From Rutidosis leptorrhynchoides (lineage: Eukaryota; Streptophyta; Magnoliopsida; Asterales; Asteraceae): a DNA stretch of 64,000 nt. A program made the position numbers and the translations under genes. Below are positions 35,444-45,242 of this stretch, piece by piece (within the stretch, counting starts at the first letter, position 1; each line of letters opens with the position of its first letter). Location: assembly GCF_046630445.1 (NCBI RefSeq), contig NC_092333.1:719626001-719690000 (forward strand). Direction: 5' to 3'. The notes under the pieces are model-generated. The model made no database searches, had not been told where the DNA came from, and saw nothing but the letters and a program-made list of their open reading frames with translations.

Positions 35444-36242
35444 ACATGTTAAGCCCCGTTTTAGATGTCGGTGTGTTTAGTGTTTTTTAAAAGGTGTCCG
35501 TTTCGAACGTAGCTAGTTTCGTTTTGTTCGTAAAATTATTTCGAGTTTAATGGTGATGACTCGCATCGAGAAGGGATATACGACCCATTTAAAATTCGAG
35601 TGGTGTTTATTTATGTTTTTTTAATAAGTTAATAATCTTACGTTTTATACCCCTGATGAATTTGCATATAAGACAATGAATGAGGGGGTGTTTTTGAAAT
35701 GTATGTTTGTGTTGTCGTTTTCATCCTGTCTAAACGACCAGGATGTCCACTTCGTATAGTATATGGCTTGCGTATTCATATTTAACGTAGAATTATCTAT
35801 TTAGAGAGAGAAATGAAAACGGCACATATGTTAAGCCACATTTTAGATGTCGGTTTGTTTAGCGTTTTTTAAAAGGTGTCCGTTTCGAACGTAGCTAGTT
35901 TCGTTTTGTTCATAAAAGTATTTCGAGTTTACTGGTGATGACGGAAAAATTTAACTCGCATCGAGAAGGGATATACGGCCCATTTTAAATTCGGGTGGTG
36001 TTTATTTATGTTTTTATAATAAGTTAATAATCTTACATTTTATACCGCTGATGAATTTGCATATAAGACAATGAATGAGGGGGTGTTTTTGAAATTTATG
36101 TTTGTGTTGTCGTTTTCATCATGTTTAAACGACTAGGATGTCCACTTCGAATTTGCATATAAGACAATGAATGAGGGGGTGTTTTTGAAATTTATGTTTG
36201 TGTTGTCGTTTTCATCATGTTTAAACGACTAGGATGTCCACT
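35444..36242. repeat. tandem direct repeats, period about 380 bp, plus partial third copy
   Basis: CATGTTAAGCCCCGTTTTAG at 35444 recurs at about 35825 with colinear sequence through CATATAAGACAATGAATGAG and ACGACTAGGATGTCCACTTC. A third, partial copy (36148-36242) repeats only the last ~95 bp. Lies in the Helitron-derived region. Confidence 0.8.
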
Positions 36243-36364
36243 TCATATAGTATATATACAATATAGATAATACTACGTACTTATTATTAAGTATTATTAT
36301 TATTATTATTATTAGTTTAGATTTTATATTTTATTTTATATAATAAATATTTTTTCTTTTTTTA

Positions 36365-36930
36365 GATAAAATTCACAAACATTAAGATTAGATGAAAATA
36401 TGAATATATTAAAAAAATACTTTGTGAATAATATTTTTATTTTGACGGAAAAATGCTCGAAGAAATAACTTATAACATACATTATGAGTAATGTTCTTCC
36501 TGATAACATTCATCAGGATGAATGTTATTCTCGGAACGTTTTTTTTCATCTTACGTGAAGGGTCTTTTTCAAAATTTAGACCGATTTAGAGTTTAAGGTT
36601 TAGGGTTTCGTGTTTTGGATTTAGTTCCTAAATCATAGGCCCTAAACCCTAAGCTCTAAACCGTTCGTGTTAAAAATTCAATCTAAACCCTTTTCTAAAC
36701 CCTAAACCCTAATTTCAAAACCTTAATTTATAGACCCTAAAAAAACGCTCGAAGAATAACATTACTCATGATGCATGTTACCAGTTATTTCTTCGAACGT
36801 TTTCTCACCAAAGTAATAACACTCATCACAAAGTGTCTTTTTAAATATTTATATTTCTATGTGATCTTAATGTTTGGAAAAAAAAAATTAAAAAATGAAA
36901 AAAAATTACTTCCCACTTCTCCCACAAAAG
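36365..36930. mobile_element. degenerate TIR element core with telomere-like hairpin
   Basis: Shares with 47088-47827 the paired flanks (GAAAATATGAA..., GCTCGAAGAA..., GAACGTTTTTTTTC...) and a centre of TTTAGGG-type repeats in inverted orientation at about 36585-36665. Its ends are too mutated to define. Confidence 0.55.
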
Positions 36931-36974
36931 TGCTTCCCTTGACAACGCATCATGAAAAAATTTTGATACTACCA

Positions 36975-37081
36975 ATACTTCAAGGCTCGAATCGAGCCGA
37001 GTTCGAACTTTCTAAATTTCAAACTAGCCGAGCTCGAACATTATCAAGCTCGGGCTCGGCTTGGCTCGTTTACACCTCTAC
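36975..37081 (-). mobile_element. hAT-like MITE fragment
   Basis: CTCGAATCGAGCCGAGTTCG ... GGCTCGTTTACACCTCTA: the right end, read on the minus strand, is TAGAGGTGTAAACGAGCC, a common hAT terminus. No partner end found. Confidence 0.4.
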
Positions 37082-37424
37082 TAATTATTAAGCAAAATAT
37101 CTCATCATTTTAACCATATTAAGAAATATATATAAATATTATATGTAGTATATTATAATTACATTAATATATTATACGAAACCTATAAATTTTAATACAT
37201 ATCTCTATCTTATTATACAGAGTATATTAATTGAGTATACTATATTTAATCATAATATCTATCTTATTCATTTAATTTAAATTTTTTTTATAAAACCTTT
37301 TCATTTAATTTCAATTCAATAACATAATATAATACAATTATCCTTTAAACGTCTATGTAACGCACGAGCTCAAGACTACAATTTTCATTTAGACTCAATG
37401 AATTTTTGCACAGTTATTTTATCC

Positions 37425-37628
<204 letters not shown>

Positions 37629-37887
37629 AAAAGGTTTTTTTTTTTGCTTATGTAAATTAAATTGAATTAATTATTAATTACAATTTGATATATACATATA
37701 TATTTACATATATATGTATATAGATTATAATAATTAATATATAAAATAAATATTATCCATAAATATTTATTAAGTTTTTCGATTAATTTTCCGGATTGAT
37801 ACACATATAAATCCATCCAAGCTTGCTAACACTGACATACCATCATAATCATTATCATCATTATCATAATCAAACCTACGTGAATTA

Positions 37888-37889
37888 TA

Positions 37890-37936
<47 letters not shown>
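37888..37936. repeat. (ATT)n microsatellite
   Basis: About 48 bp of ATT. Confidence 0.95.
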
Positions 37937-37939
<3 letters not shown>

Positions 37940-38022
37940 TATCATTATTATAATTATTATTACTTTTCTATAGTTATAAAACAGAACTTAAATTTAAGTT
38001 AACAAAAAAGAACATGAATTGA

Positions 38023-38582
38023 CACACGTCACCATCATATTCAATATGTTACATATCACTACTTCATATCTTACATATATTTAAACTTAATCCACTAAAC
38101 TATTATATTAACTATTAAAATTTACGGGCTCATATTTGTCAATTAAAGTTAAAAATAGCTGACAAAATAAAATTAGTTGTACTAAAAGTAAAGGGCTGAT
38201 AATATATGCGTTAGTTATCAGTAAGCAAAGGGTTTTATTCATTAATTGTATTATACATTTGATAAATATCAATACTAAATACGAATATATATAAAAAGAG
38301 CATAAATTAACACACGTCACCATCATATTTAATATGTCACATATCACTACTTCATACATTATATATATTTAAACTTAATCCACTAAACTATTATTTTAAC
38401 TATTAAATTTTACGGGCTCATGTTTGTCAATTAATGTTAAAATAGCTGACAAAATAAAATTAGTTTGTACAAAAAGTAAAGGGTTGATAATATATGCATT
38501 AGTTATCAGTAACAAAGGGTTCTTTTCATTAATTGTATTATACATTTTATATAATCAATACTAAATACAAACATTCCTATAG
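38023..38582. repeat. tandem duplication, 288-bp period
   Basis: CACACGTCACCATCATAT at 38023 and at 38311 start two colinear copies (ACGGGCTCAT, AATAGCTGACAAAATAAAAT, TTAGTTATCAGTAA). Each contains an ACGGGCTC half-motif like Helitron ends. A plus-strand Helitron terminus follows at 38861. Confidence 0.8.
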
Positions 38583-38830
38583 TTTAATGTATGTAGACTT
38601 TTTAGTGGTTTTTAACGTTCGTGAACTCTCATAATATACATTGTTTATCTTTCACTATTCATTCTCATTTCATTTATAGTGCAAGTAATATAATGACATT
38701 TTGCGTTTTTTGAGAATGAACTTTTAATTTTGTATTCAACAGTTGTGGAATACACGGGCTCTACAAAGAAGTTTTGCAACACTATTTTAATATATAATTA
38801 AAATTTTATGTTTTTGTAAGGTTTTTTCTC

Positions 38831-38860
38831 ACCCGTACAACGCACGGGCTCTAAAATCTA

Positions 38861-38861
<1 letters not shown>
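38831..38861 (+). mobile_element. Helitron 3' terminus
   Basis: CCCGTACAACGCACGGG hairpin, then 11 nt and CTAG at 38858-38861, followed by T. Hairpin plus CTRR before T is the Helitron 3' signature. The 5' end was not identified. Confidence 0.7.

Positions 38862-38862
<1 letters not shown>

Positions 38863-38951
<89 letters not shown>
38863..38951. repeat. (TG)n-(TA)n microsatellite
   Basis: TG units directly after the Helitron terminus, then about 64 bp of TA that is the left flank of the TIR element at 38952. Confidence 0.95.
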
Positions 38952-38955
<4 letters not shown>

Positions 38956-39139
38956 AGGGATCTTGAGAGAACTAAAGGTGGGAGAGAACTCATAGAACTC
39001 ATAGATTGAACTTCAATCTATGTGCAGATTGAGCTTCAGTTTGTGGGAAAAAAATTTCAATCTTAAAAAAAATCAATCTGCAAAAGGTGTGTAATAAAAA
39101 AAATTATGCAAAAAAAAAATTAAAATAAAAAATACTTCT

Positions 39140-39360
39140 CAATCTGCACAAAAAAAAAAGTCAATCTGCACAAAAAAAGTCAATCTGCTCACAAAAAACC
39201 TCAATCTGCAAAAAAAAAAAAGTCAATCTGCACGATAAAAAACTCAATCTACTCGATATAAAAGTCAATCTGCACAATAAAAAATTCAATCTGCTCAATA
39301 AAAAAGTCAATCTACACAATAACAAAAATCAATCTGCACAATTAAAAAGTCAATCTACAC
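39140..39360. repeat. 21-bp tandem array, unit contains CAATCTGCAC
   Basis: CAATCT occurs at 39140, 39162, 39181, 39202, 39224, 39245, 39266, 39287, 39308, 39330 and 39351: eleven units with spacing 19-22, mostly 21. Units alternate CAATCTGCAC or CAATCTACAC with A-rich spacers. Confidence 0.9.
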
Positions 39361-39466
39361 AATAAAATATCTAAAAAATTCGAGAAAAAAATCAAAAAAA
39401 AAAAATATCTTAGGAAGAAAAGAAAAATTCGAATTTCTTTTTTCAAAGAATAGGGATGGGTGCATG

Positions 39467-40098
39467 TAGGGATGGCAATGGTCACCCGATCCAGCGAATA
39501 TCCGTCCGATCCACCCGCTTCATGATGGATATGGATAATTTAAATGGATATGGATACGGATATGGATGAATTTAAGTGGATATGGATACGGATATGGATG
39601 AAAATTTTCATCCATGAATATATCCATTATCACCCAAAATACATATATAAATACATAAATATAGATATATGCAAACACATTTGTTATTATAAATGCATTT
39701 ACCATTGCACAAACATTTTGCTTGCAACCATATAGTTATTTAACTATGATATATTACGACTAAACACATACATTTAATAAAATGAACATACAAGTTACAA
39801 ATTTAGTTTATCGTAGTCTATGTGTTATAAAAAATTTAACAATTAATGTTATATCATCGACAAAGAATACACGTTCTCGTATATTACATTTTGTTTTTAT
39901 CACATATAAGAAAATATTGTAGCATTTTTTGAATATTCAATGGATATCCATTAACCCGCTTAATCCATTGGATATGGATATGGATGGATGAACCGAAATT
40001 AAATGGATATAGATATGGATATGGATGAACAACAACTAAATGGATATGGATATGGATAGGACGTCACCCGATCCATATCCGATCAATTGCCATTCCTA
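39467..40098. mobile_element. hAT-type MITE
   Basis: 632 bp. TAGGGATGGCAAT at the left and, inverted, TAGGAATGGCAAT at the right. Flanked by perfect 8-bp TSDs GGTGCATG (39459-39466, 40099-40106). The interior is built of GGATATGGATA-type repeats and has no transposase. 8-bp TSD and TAGGGNTGGCAA ends indicate hAT. Confidence 0.9.
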
Positions 40099-40165
40099 GG
40101 TGCATGTGCATTCAATATGTGAGTTCTCTAAGTTCTCTCATATCCTTAGTTCTTCATGGATCCTC

Positions 40166-40169
<4 letters not shown>

Positions 40170-40248
<79 letters not shown>
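40170..40248. repeat. (TA)n microsatellite, right flank of element A
   Basis: About 78 bp of TA. Confidence 0.95.
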
Positions 40249-40252
<4 letters not shown>

Positions 40253-40352
40253 CTATACATATATATAAAAGAAAAAGTTTTTGAACCTTGTGGTTGAAAG
40301 TTATTTTAGGATGTTTGTATCTATATATTATATCTTTATATATATATAATAA

Positions 40353-40356
<4 letters not shown>

Positions 40357-40436
<80 letters not shown>
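40357..40436. repeat. (TA)n microsatellite
   Basis: About 80 bp of TA. Confidence 0.95.
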
Positions 40437-40442
<6 letters not shown>

Positions 40443-40596
40443 GAGAACGTAATCAGTAAAAGGATGTTAACATTTCACACGTATTTCTTATAGCTTCACT
40501 ACATTTTCCCATTATAAATATAAACATGTATGTATGGTATGTATTTATGGGGTATATTTTCCCATTATAACTTCACTATATTATAAACACGTATAG

Positions 40597-40597
<1 letters not shown>

Positions 40598-40683
<86 letters not shown>

Positions 40684-40684
40684 G
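40598..40684. repeat. (ATT)n microsatellite
   Basis: About 86 bp of ATT, directly followed by a truncated copy of the telomere-hairpin element family (40685-40793). Confidence 0.95.
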
Positions 40685-41267
40685 TCGATCGTTTTCCCAC
40701 CTAAATAATAACATTCATCATGAAGTGTCTTTTTTAAATGTTCATATTTTCATCATGTTTTTATTTAGCCCGATTTAGAGTTTAAGGTTTAGGGAAGAAA
40801 AAAAAAATTGTAGACATTAAGTTACTAACATCGCCAAAACCACTTTTGAAATTTGTCAACACAGCGGGCTCTTAAACTCAAAAAAACTTTTAAAATTCTT
40901 CAATACCACAGACTCTTAAACTCAATGTCTACAACTTTAAAAAATTGTAGACATTAAGTTACAAACACCACCCAAAACCATTTTTCAAATTTGTCAACAC
41001 CACGGGCTCTTAAACTCAAAAGAACTTTTAAAATTCGTCAACACCTCGGGCTCTTGAATTCAATAAGAATTTTAAAAATTTGTTAACACCACAGGCTCTT
41101 AAACTTAAATTTTTTTTTTTGTTATTGTCAACACCACGGGCTCTTAATTAATTTTTATATTTTTTATTTTTTTAGTATCGCTATTTAATATCAATATATG
41201 AACTGCAAATTACATTTTTCTACACAGTTTTTTACACACCCGTGCAACGCACGGGCTCAAAAACCTA

Positions 41268-41268
<1 letters not shown>
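40685..41268 (+). mobile_element. Helitron 3' region with intact terminus, preceded by truncated TIR-core copy
   Basis: 40685-40793 copies one arm of the telomere-hairpin element (GATCGTTTTCCC, CGATTTAGAGTTTAAGGTTT) and stops abruptly. 40794-41268 is Helitron: a minisatellite of AACACCACGGGCTCTTAAAC units (about six, 40855-41145), then a perfect 7-bp stem CCCGTGC-AAC-GCACGGG at 41239-41255, 13 nt, CTAG and T. Related in reverse to 34408-34950. Confidence 0.7.
40855..41145. repeat. minisatellite of CACGGGCTCTTAAACTC units
   Basis: About six copies of CACGGGCTCTTAAACTC (with variants) each followed by AAAAGAACTTTTAAAATTCGTC-like sequence. Unit about 45-60 bp. Present in the opposite orientation at 34790-34950. 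Confidence 0.75.

Positions 41269-41342
<74 letters not shown>
41269..41342. repeat. (TA)n microsatellite between Helitron end and TIR element B
   Basis: About 72 bp of TA. Confidence 0.95.
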
Positions 41343-41347
<5 letters not shown>

Positions 41348-41604
41348 AGTGAAAGAATTATGAGTGAACTTGACATAGGAGAGAACCCATAACACCATGT
41401 TATTTCACTTATTTCACTTACATGTCGAGCCTTTCTTAACACCATGTTATTTCACTTATTTCACTCATATTAGTAAGGGTATTTTCGTCCTATCACATCA
41501 ATTCATTCCTAAACATAAATTAGGGTTTAGAAATTAAGGTTTATGAATTAGGGTTTAGAAATTAGAGTTTAGATTTAGGGTTTAGATTGAGTTTTTAACA
41601 CGAA

Positions 41605-41708
41605 CGGTTTAGAGTTTAGGGTTTAGGGCTTAGGGTTTTGGGTATTGGGTTTAGGGACTAAACCCAAAACACTAAACCCTAAGCCCAAAACCCTAAACTC
41701 TAAATCGG
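41605..41708. repeat. hairpin of telomere-like repeats
   Basis: Two arms of about 48 bp made of TTTAGGG variants (GTTTAGGGCTTAGGG / CCCTAAGCCCAAAACCC) in inverted orientation. Flanked by TTCGTG/AACACGAACGG sequence shared with 36660 and 47468. Confidence 0.8.
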
Positions 41709-41779
41709 ACTAAATTTTGAAAAAAATTCGGAAAAGAAAAAAATTTACGAATTTTTTTTATTTAAAAAGTTGAATTTTT

Positions 41780-41822
41780 CCACGTCAGCACAGACTGCTG
41801 ATGACGTGGCATGCTTACGTGG
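41780..41822 (+). promoter_or_regulatory. three ACGT-core motifs upstream of BURP gene
   Basis: CCACGTCA (41780-41787), TGACGTGG (41802-41809) and TACGTGG (41816-41822). The first two form an inverted pair. ACGT cores with these flanks are bZIP/ABRE-type sites. They lie about 170-210 bp upstream of the TATA box, inside TIR element B. Confidence 0.5.
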
Positions 41823-41990
41823 AATTAAAAATAATTTCGGAATTTTTTTTCCAGAAAAAAAAAATTCCATGGAAATTTTTTTTTTTAATTTTTTTTTTCA
41901 AAGAATATGTGCATATGGTAGGTGCATGTACATTAATATGTGAGTTCTCTAGGTTCTCTCCCTACCCAAGTTATTCATGTATCCTCACCC

Positions 41991-41998
41991 TATAAAAG
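41991..41998 (+). promoter_or_regulatory. TATA box of the BURP gene
   Basis: TATAAAAG, 100 bp before the ATG at 42098. It is part of the sequence duplicated on both sides of TIR element B. Confidence 0.6.
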
Positions 41999-42097
41999 AA
42001 ATTGGAAGGTTATCTTATTGAAAGCTGAAATAGGATATCTTATAACTCCCACACTAAATTATTGTTCACTTTCACCTTTGTATCTCTTCCAAAAACA

Positions 42098-43460
42098 ATG
42101 GGCTTTTCTTCCGTTTGCATCTTCATCTTGTATGCTCAACTCTTTATTCAGGTATGCTTATTTTTTTCAAAATTGTTGTCATTTATATGTATACGTCATT
42201 TATTTGGTCATAATTAAGAGTTTAAAAACGTATGCTAAAAATCCGAAGGAATATGAAAGTTTTTTTTTATGATTATTTTAAAATAATTGAGAATCACATC
42301 GATCTATGATCGTATGTTCATCGATATATGATCATAGCTAAGCTTCAACGGATTTTACGAATCGATCATACACTATTGCGTATGAACAATCAAACCAATG
42401 ACTAAAAACGTATGTTAACTAATTAATTTGAAATACATATTCAATATATAAAACTTTGTGCATCATCTTACTGAGTATTAAGTTGTTCTAAAATTTTGTA
42501 TAACTAGTTTAAAGGCATCATTTTATGTGTTTGATTAAAGGTTATATCTGTCTTCATTTGTTCTAAAATATTGTACTATTATACTATGATATATTTGTCT
42601 CCATTAAGTTTTTAATTAAAACCGATTATATCCATAGCTTGAAACTCATTTGAATCTATATTCTTATTTTATGACAGATAAGCAGTGCTCGTGTAATCTA
42701 CGACATCCCAAAAAATGATCATGACGAACAAAGTACTTATGTACAAATTTATGGAAAGCAAGAAGTTAATGACTTTGATCCTGCTGTAAAAGTGTTCTTC
42801 CATGTTCAAGATTTATACTCGAGTAAAAAAATGCCTATTTATTTCGCAGTTAACGACCCATTAACAACTCCTCGATTTCTAGCCAAAGAACATGCCGAAT
42901 TAATCCCATTTTCGTCGTTAAAACTACCTTTCCTTCTTAACTTTATGTCGATATCCGAGGATTCACCACAAGCTAAAGCCATGGAACAAACAATTAAACA
43001 ATGTGAGCTTGAACCTACACCAGGTGAGACAAGGTTTTGTGCTAGCTCATTAGAATCCTTGTTGGACATGACACGTGGCATACTAGGTATGGTCAAACTA
43101 AAAACATTGACTACCAAGATACATGATTTACCAAATTCCAATCATACCTATTTGCAAGAGTATACTTTTTTAAAGGAGCCTTTGGAGATTCATACTTCTG
43201 ATATAGTGGCTTGTCATACAATGGCTTACCCTTATGCTGTTTTTTATTGTCATAGTCAAAAGGGGTATAATAGGGTTTTTGAGATTTCTTTAGGGGGTGA
43301 AAATGGAAATAGAGTTGATGCAATTGCAGTTTGTCATATGAATACAACTATGTGGGATGCTGACCACGTGGCGTTTCGAGTGCTCGGCGGCCACCCTGGG
43401 AGCTCACCGGTGTGTCATTTTCTTCCAACTGATAACGTTGTTTGGATACCAGCACCATAG
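42098..43460 (+). CDS. BURP-domain protein (RD22/USP-like)
   Basis: Two exons: 42098-42151 (18 codons) and 42678-43460, joined in phase 0; intron 42152-42677 begins GT and ends ATGACAG. Predicted 278 residues. Residues 1 to about 22 form a hydrophobic signal peptide. The BURP domain fills residues about 57-275, with the diagnostic CH-X10-CH-X26-CH-X25-CH pattern (first CH at about 197) and the final tryptophan in NVVW. No TXV repeats precede it, so it is closer to the short USP-like members than to classic RD22. BURP proteins are secreted or cell-wall associated and several respond to ABA and drought; the biochemical activity of this one cannot be read from sequence. All family residues are present and there is no stop. 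The promoter is largely TIR element B. Confidence 0.92.
42152..42677 (+). other. BURP gene intron
   Basis: 526 bp, T-rich, GTATGC...ATGACAG. No element recognised inside. Confidence 0.85.
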
Positions 43461-45242
43461 ATTTGTAGTAGAAGATTGTTTGTATTTGATAATAACATCA
43501 TTGTATTTGTAGAAGAAGATTGTTGTTGATGTATCTTTGTATGTGTGTAATATCTAGAATAGTTGGTAGCGATTATATATAATCCTTTATGGGTTTAATT
43601 TGTCTCTCTTTATCCAACTTACAAACTTTACATATGTTTGTATTCTTTTAAATGATTGAAAACATACAAATTGAGTTAGGGGCATATAAAAGTACAAATA
43701 TCAACTCGATGATAAAAATTAAAGGATTACGTGTATTATAATCGTATTTTACATATTATCATAGAAACATTTGGTCAAAGGCATTTGGGTTTGAATTCAC
43801 AAGAATGCGACATCTCGAAAGCAAATATAAGATTTTCTTTTACTATCTCTAGAAGTAAGTTCATTAAGCATCGACGTTACTGATTTGATAGCTTAGTCAA
43901 GATTAAAATATTAATGAAAGAGAGGATGGTCGTAATAAATTTACTTTTCAGATGGGCGGATATTCATGACACTACTTGCTGGAATTTGGTCCCCGCGATA
44001 GTAGTCTGGTGGTTGAGAGACATACAGCATAAAGTGTGGGTCGCGGATTATATCCCTTTAAGCATGGGTTATGAGTTATGTGATTTTCCCTTTAAGCATG
44101 TTAACCCCGTGTCACCAGTGGGTGTGGGGGCGTCAGAGAGTCGGTTTTACCATTCTTTCATTTTACTTGCTGGAATTATTGTGAAGGTGATTCATAAGAG
44201 TTTTTGTAGGTGTATATGGACATAATGAATTATACTGCAATTTGCCACAATTTGCCACATGGACAATATTAAGCGGAACACTAATGACGTGGCACATCTG
44301 TGTGCGTAAAGTCCAGCCTGCCAGCTTATCGTCTTGCCAAATGCTCCATGCTGATAACATCTTGTGAATACAATCTCCATGACTGTTTAATGCAGAAACT
44401 AGTAACTGTTAAATGGATAAGGTAAACCGATAGTCAAGTATTTTTACAGTATCCCGTGACAGATTCCGACCTCAAGATATGCTCTTAGTGAGGTTCGAAA
44501 GTATCCCGTGACAGATTCCGACCTCAAGATATGCTCTTAGTGAGGTTCGAACTTTAAGACCTCTTGTGAGGATATTATGACCTCAACTACTAAGGCGATC
44601 TTGCCATCTTACAAACTAGTAACTATAGTAAGAGAAATAAAAACCTGTTCTATATCAGTTGTGAATGACATATTGACAGCAACTAATTAAGACGGTTAAC
44701 CTAGTAACTTGAGCAAGCAACTTTGTTTTATCATTCACTAACTAACTAAGAGTCACAATTTAAAACGGCGGATAAAAAGGGTGATACACAGATAGCACAA
44801 GTAAAAGCAATATGTGTATGTGCAACTTATGAGAAGCAATCGTTAACCATTGTAACCAACTCAACAGATTCACAGCATAACACATAATAGATTAAAAAAG
44901 CCTGAAAACATTTATAGTAAAGATGCTTTGAATATAAGCTAGCATTTCGGTTTCATTAAAAGAAATTACTGGGTGTTAGACGACCATAGCAGACATACGT
45001 ATATAACCTATAAAATTATGAACTCTTGCATCGTCGTTTTACATAATGAGAACTTAAATTAGATAAAACTTGCCAACCAAAATACACTATGTAAACTATT
45101 TAACCGTTATCCATAACCTTCAAAGGCAAGCAACTCATCTCGAAAATCAATCAATTTTGTTAATAAAATCACGAAAAGTGTAACTTTGATACAACACAAA
45201 AATAACTAAAGTGAACAATACAGTGACAAATAGCTGAAGTAC
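43461..45242. other. intergenic between convergent BURP and MED32 genes
   Basis: 3' flanks of both genes. No poly(A) signal of AATAAA form found near 43460; AATATC/TTTGTA-type signals occur. A 52-bp tandem duplication lies at 44449-44552. ORF 43914-44225 has no recognisable content. Confidence 0.6.
44449..44552. repeat. 52-bp tandem duplication
   Basis: GTATCCCGTGACAGATTCCG starts at 44449 and again at 44501. The two units are identical over their length as far as I can see. Confidence 0.92.

Larger units (their letters stand above)
34408..36250 (-). mobile_element. decayed Helitron, minus strand (5' extent uncertain)
   Basis: The minus strand ends ACGCACAGACTCAAAAACTTAG|T, a mutated form of the Helitron terminus at 41239-41268 (hairpin, then CTAG before T). 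Matching subterminal sequence (a stretch on AACTGCAAATTACATTTTT and copies of the CACGGGCTCTTAAAC minisatellite at 34790-34950, read antisense) confirms kinship. The interior carries tandem direct repeats at 35444-36242. No Rep/helicase coding is seen, so it is non-autonomous. It is interrupted by the Stowaway MITE. Confidence 0.55.
38952..40169. mobile_element. TIR element A in (TA)n, with nested hAT MITE
   Basis: The left end GTGAAGGGATCTTGAGAGAA and, on the other strand, the right end GGGTGAGGATCCATGAAGAA form imperfect inverted repeats continuing through GGAGAGAACT and AGAACTCA. (TA)n flanks both sides, so the TSD cannot be delimited. The interior holds a 21-bp repeat array (39140-39360). 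About 578 bp without the nested insert. Superfamily unsettled; a Mutator-like or Micron-type TA-targeting element is the best guess. Confidence 0.65.
41349..41990. mobile_element. TIR element B, directly upstream of the BURP gene
   Basis: The left end GTGAAAGAATTATGAGTGAA and inverted right end GGGTGAGGATACATGAATAA are related to those of element A, as is the last ~100 bp (TTTTTTCAAAGAATATG, TGTGAGTTCTCT). The flanks TATAAAAGAA occur on both sides (41339-41348 and 41991-42000), giving a likely 8-10 bp TSD. The interior differs from A: it is a telomere-like hairpin (41605-41708) like that of element C. Also carries three ACGT-core motifs at 41780-41822. Confidence 0.65.

Noticed and set aside
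39140-39360. CRISPR array
   Set aside because: Units are 21 bp with no separate unique spacers, within a plant transposon; CRISPR is not expected in a plant nuclear genome.
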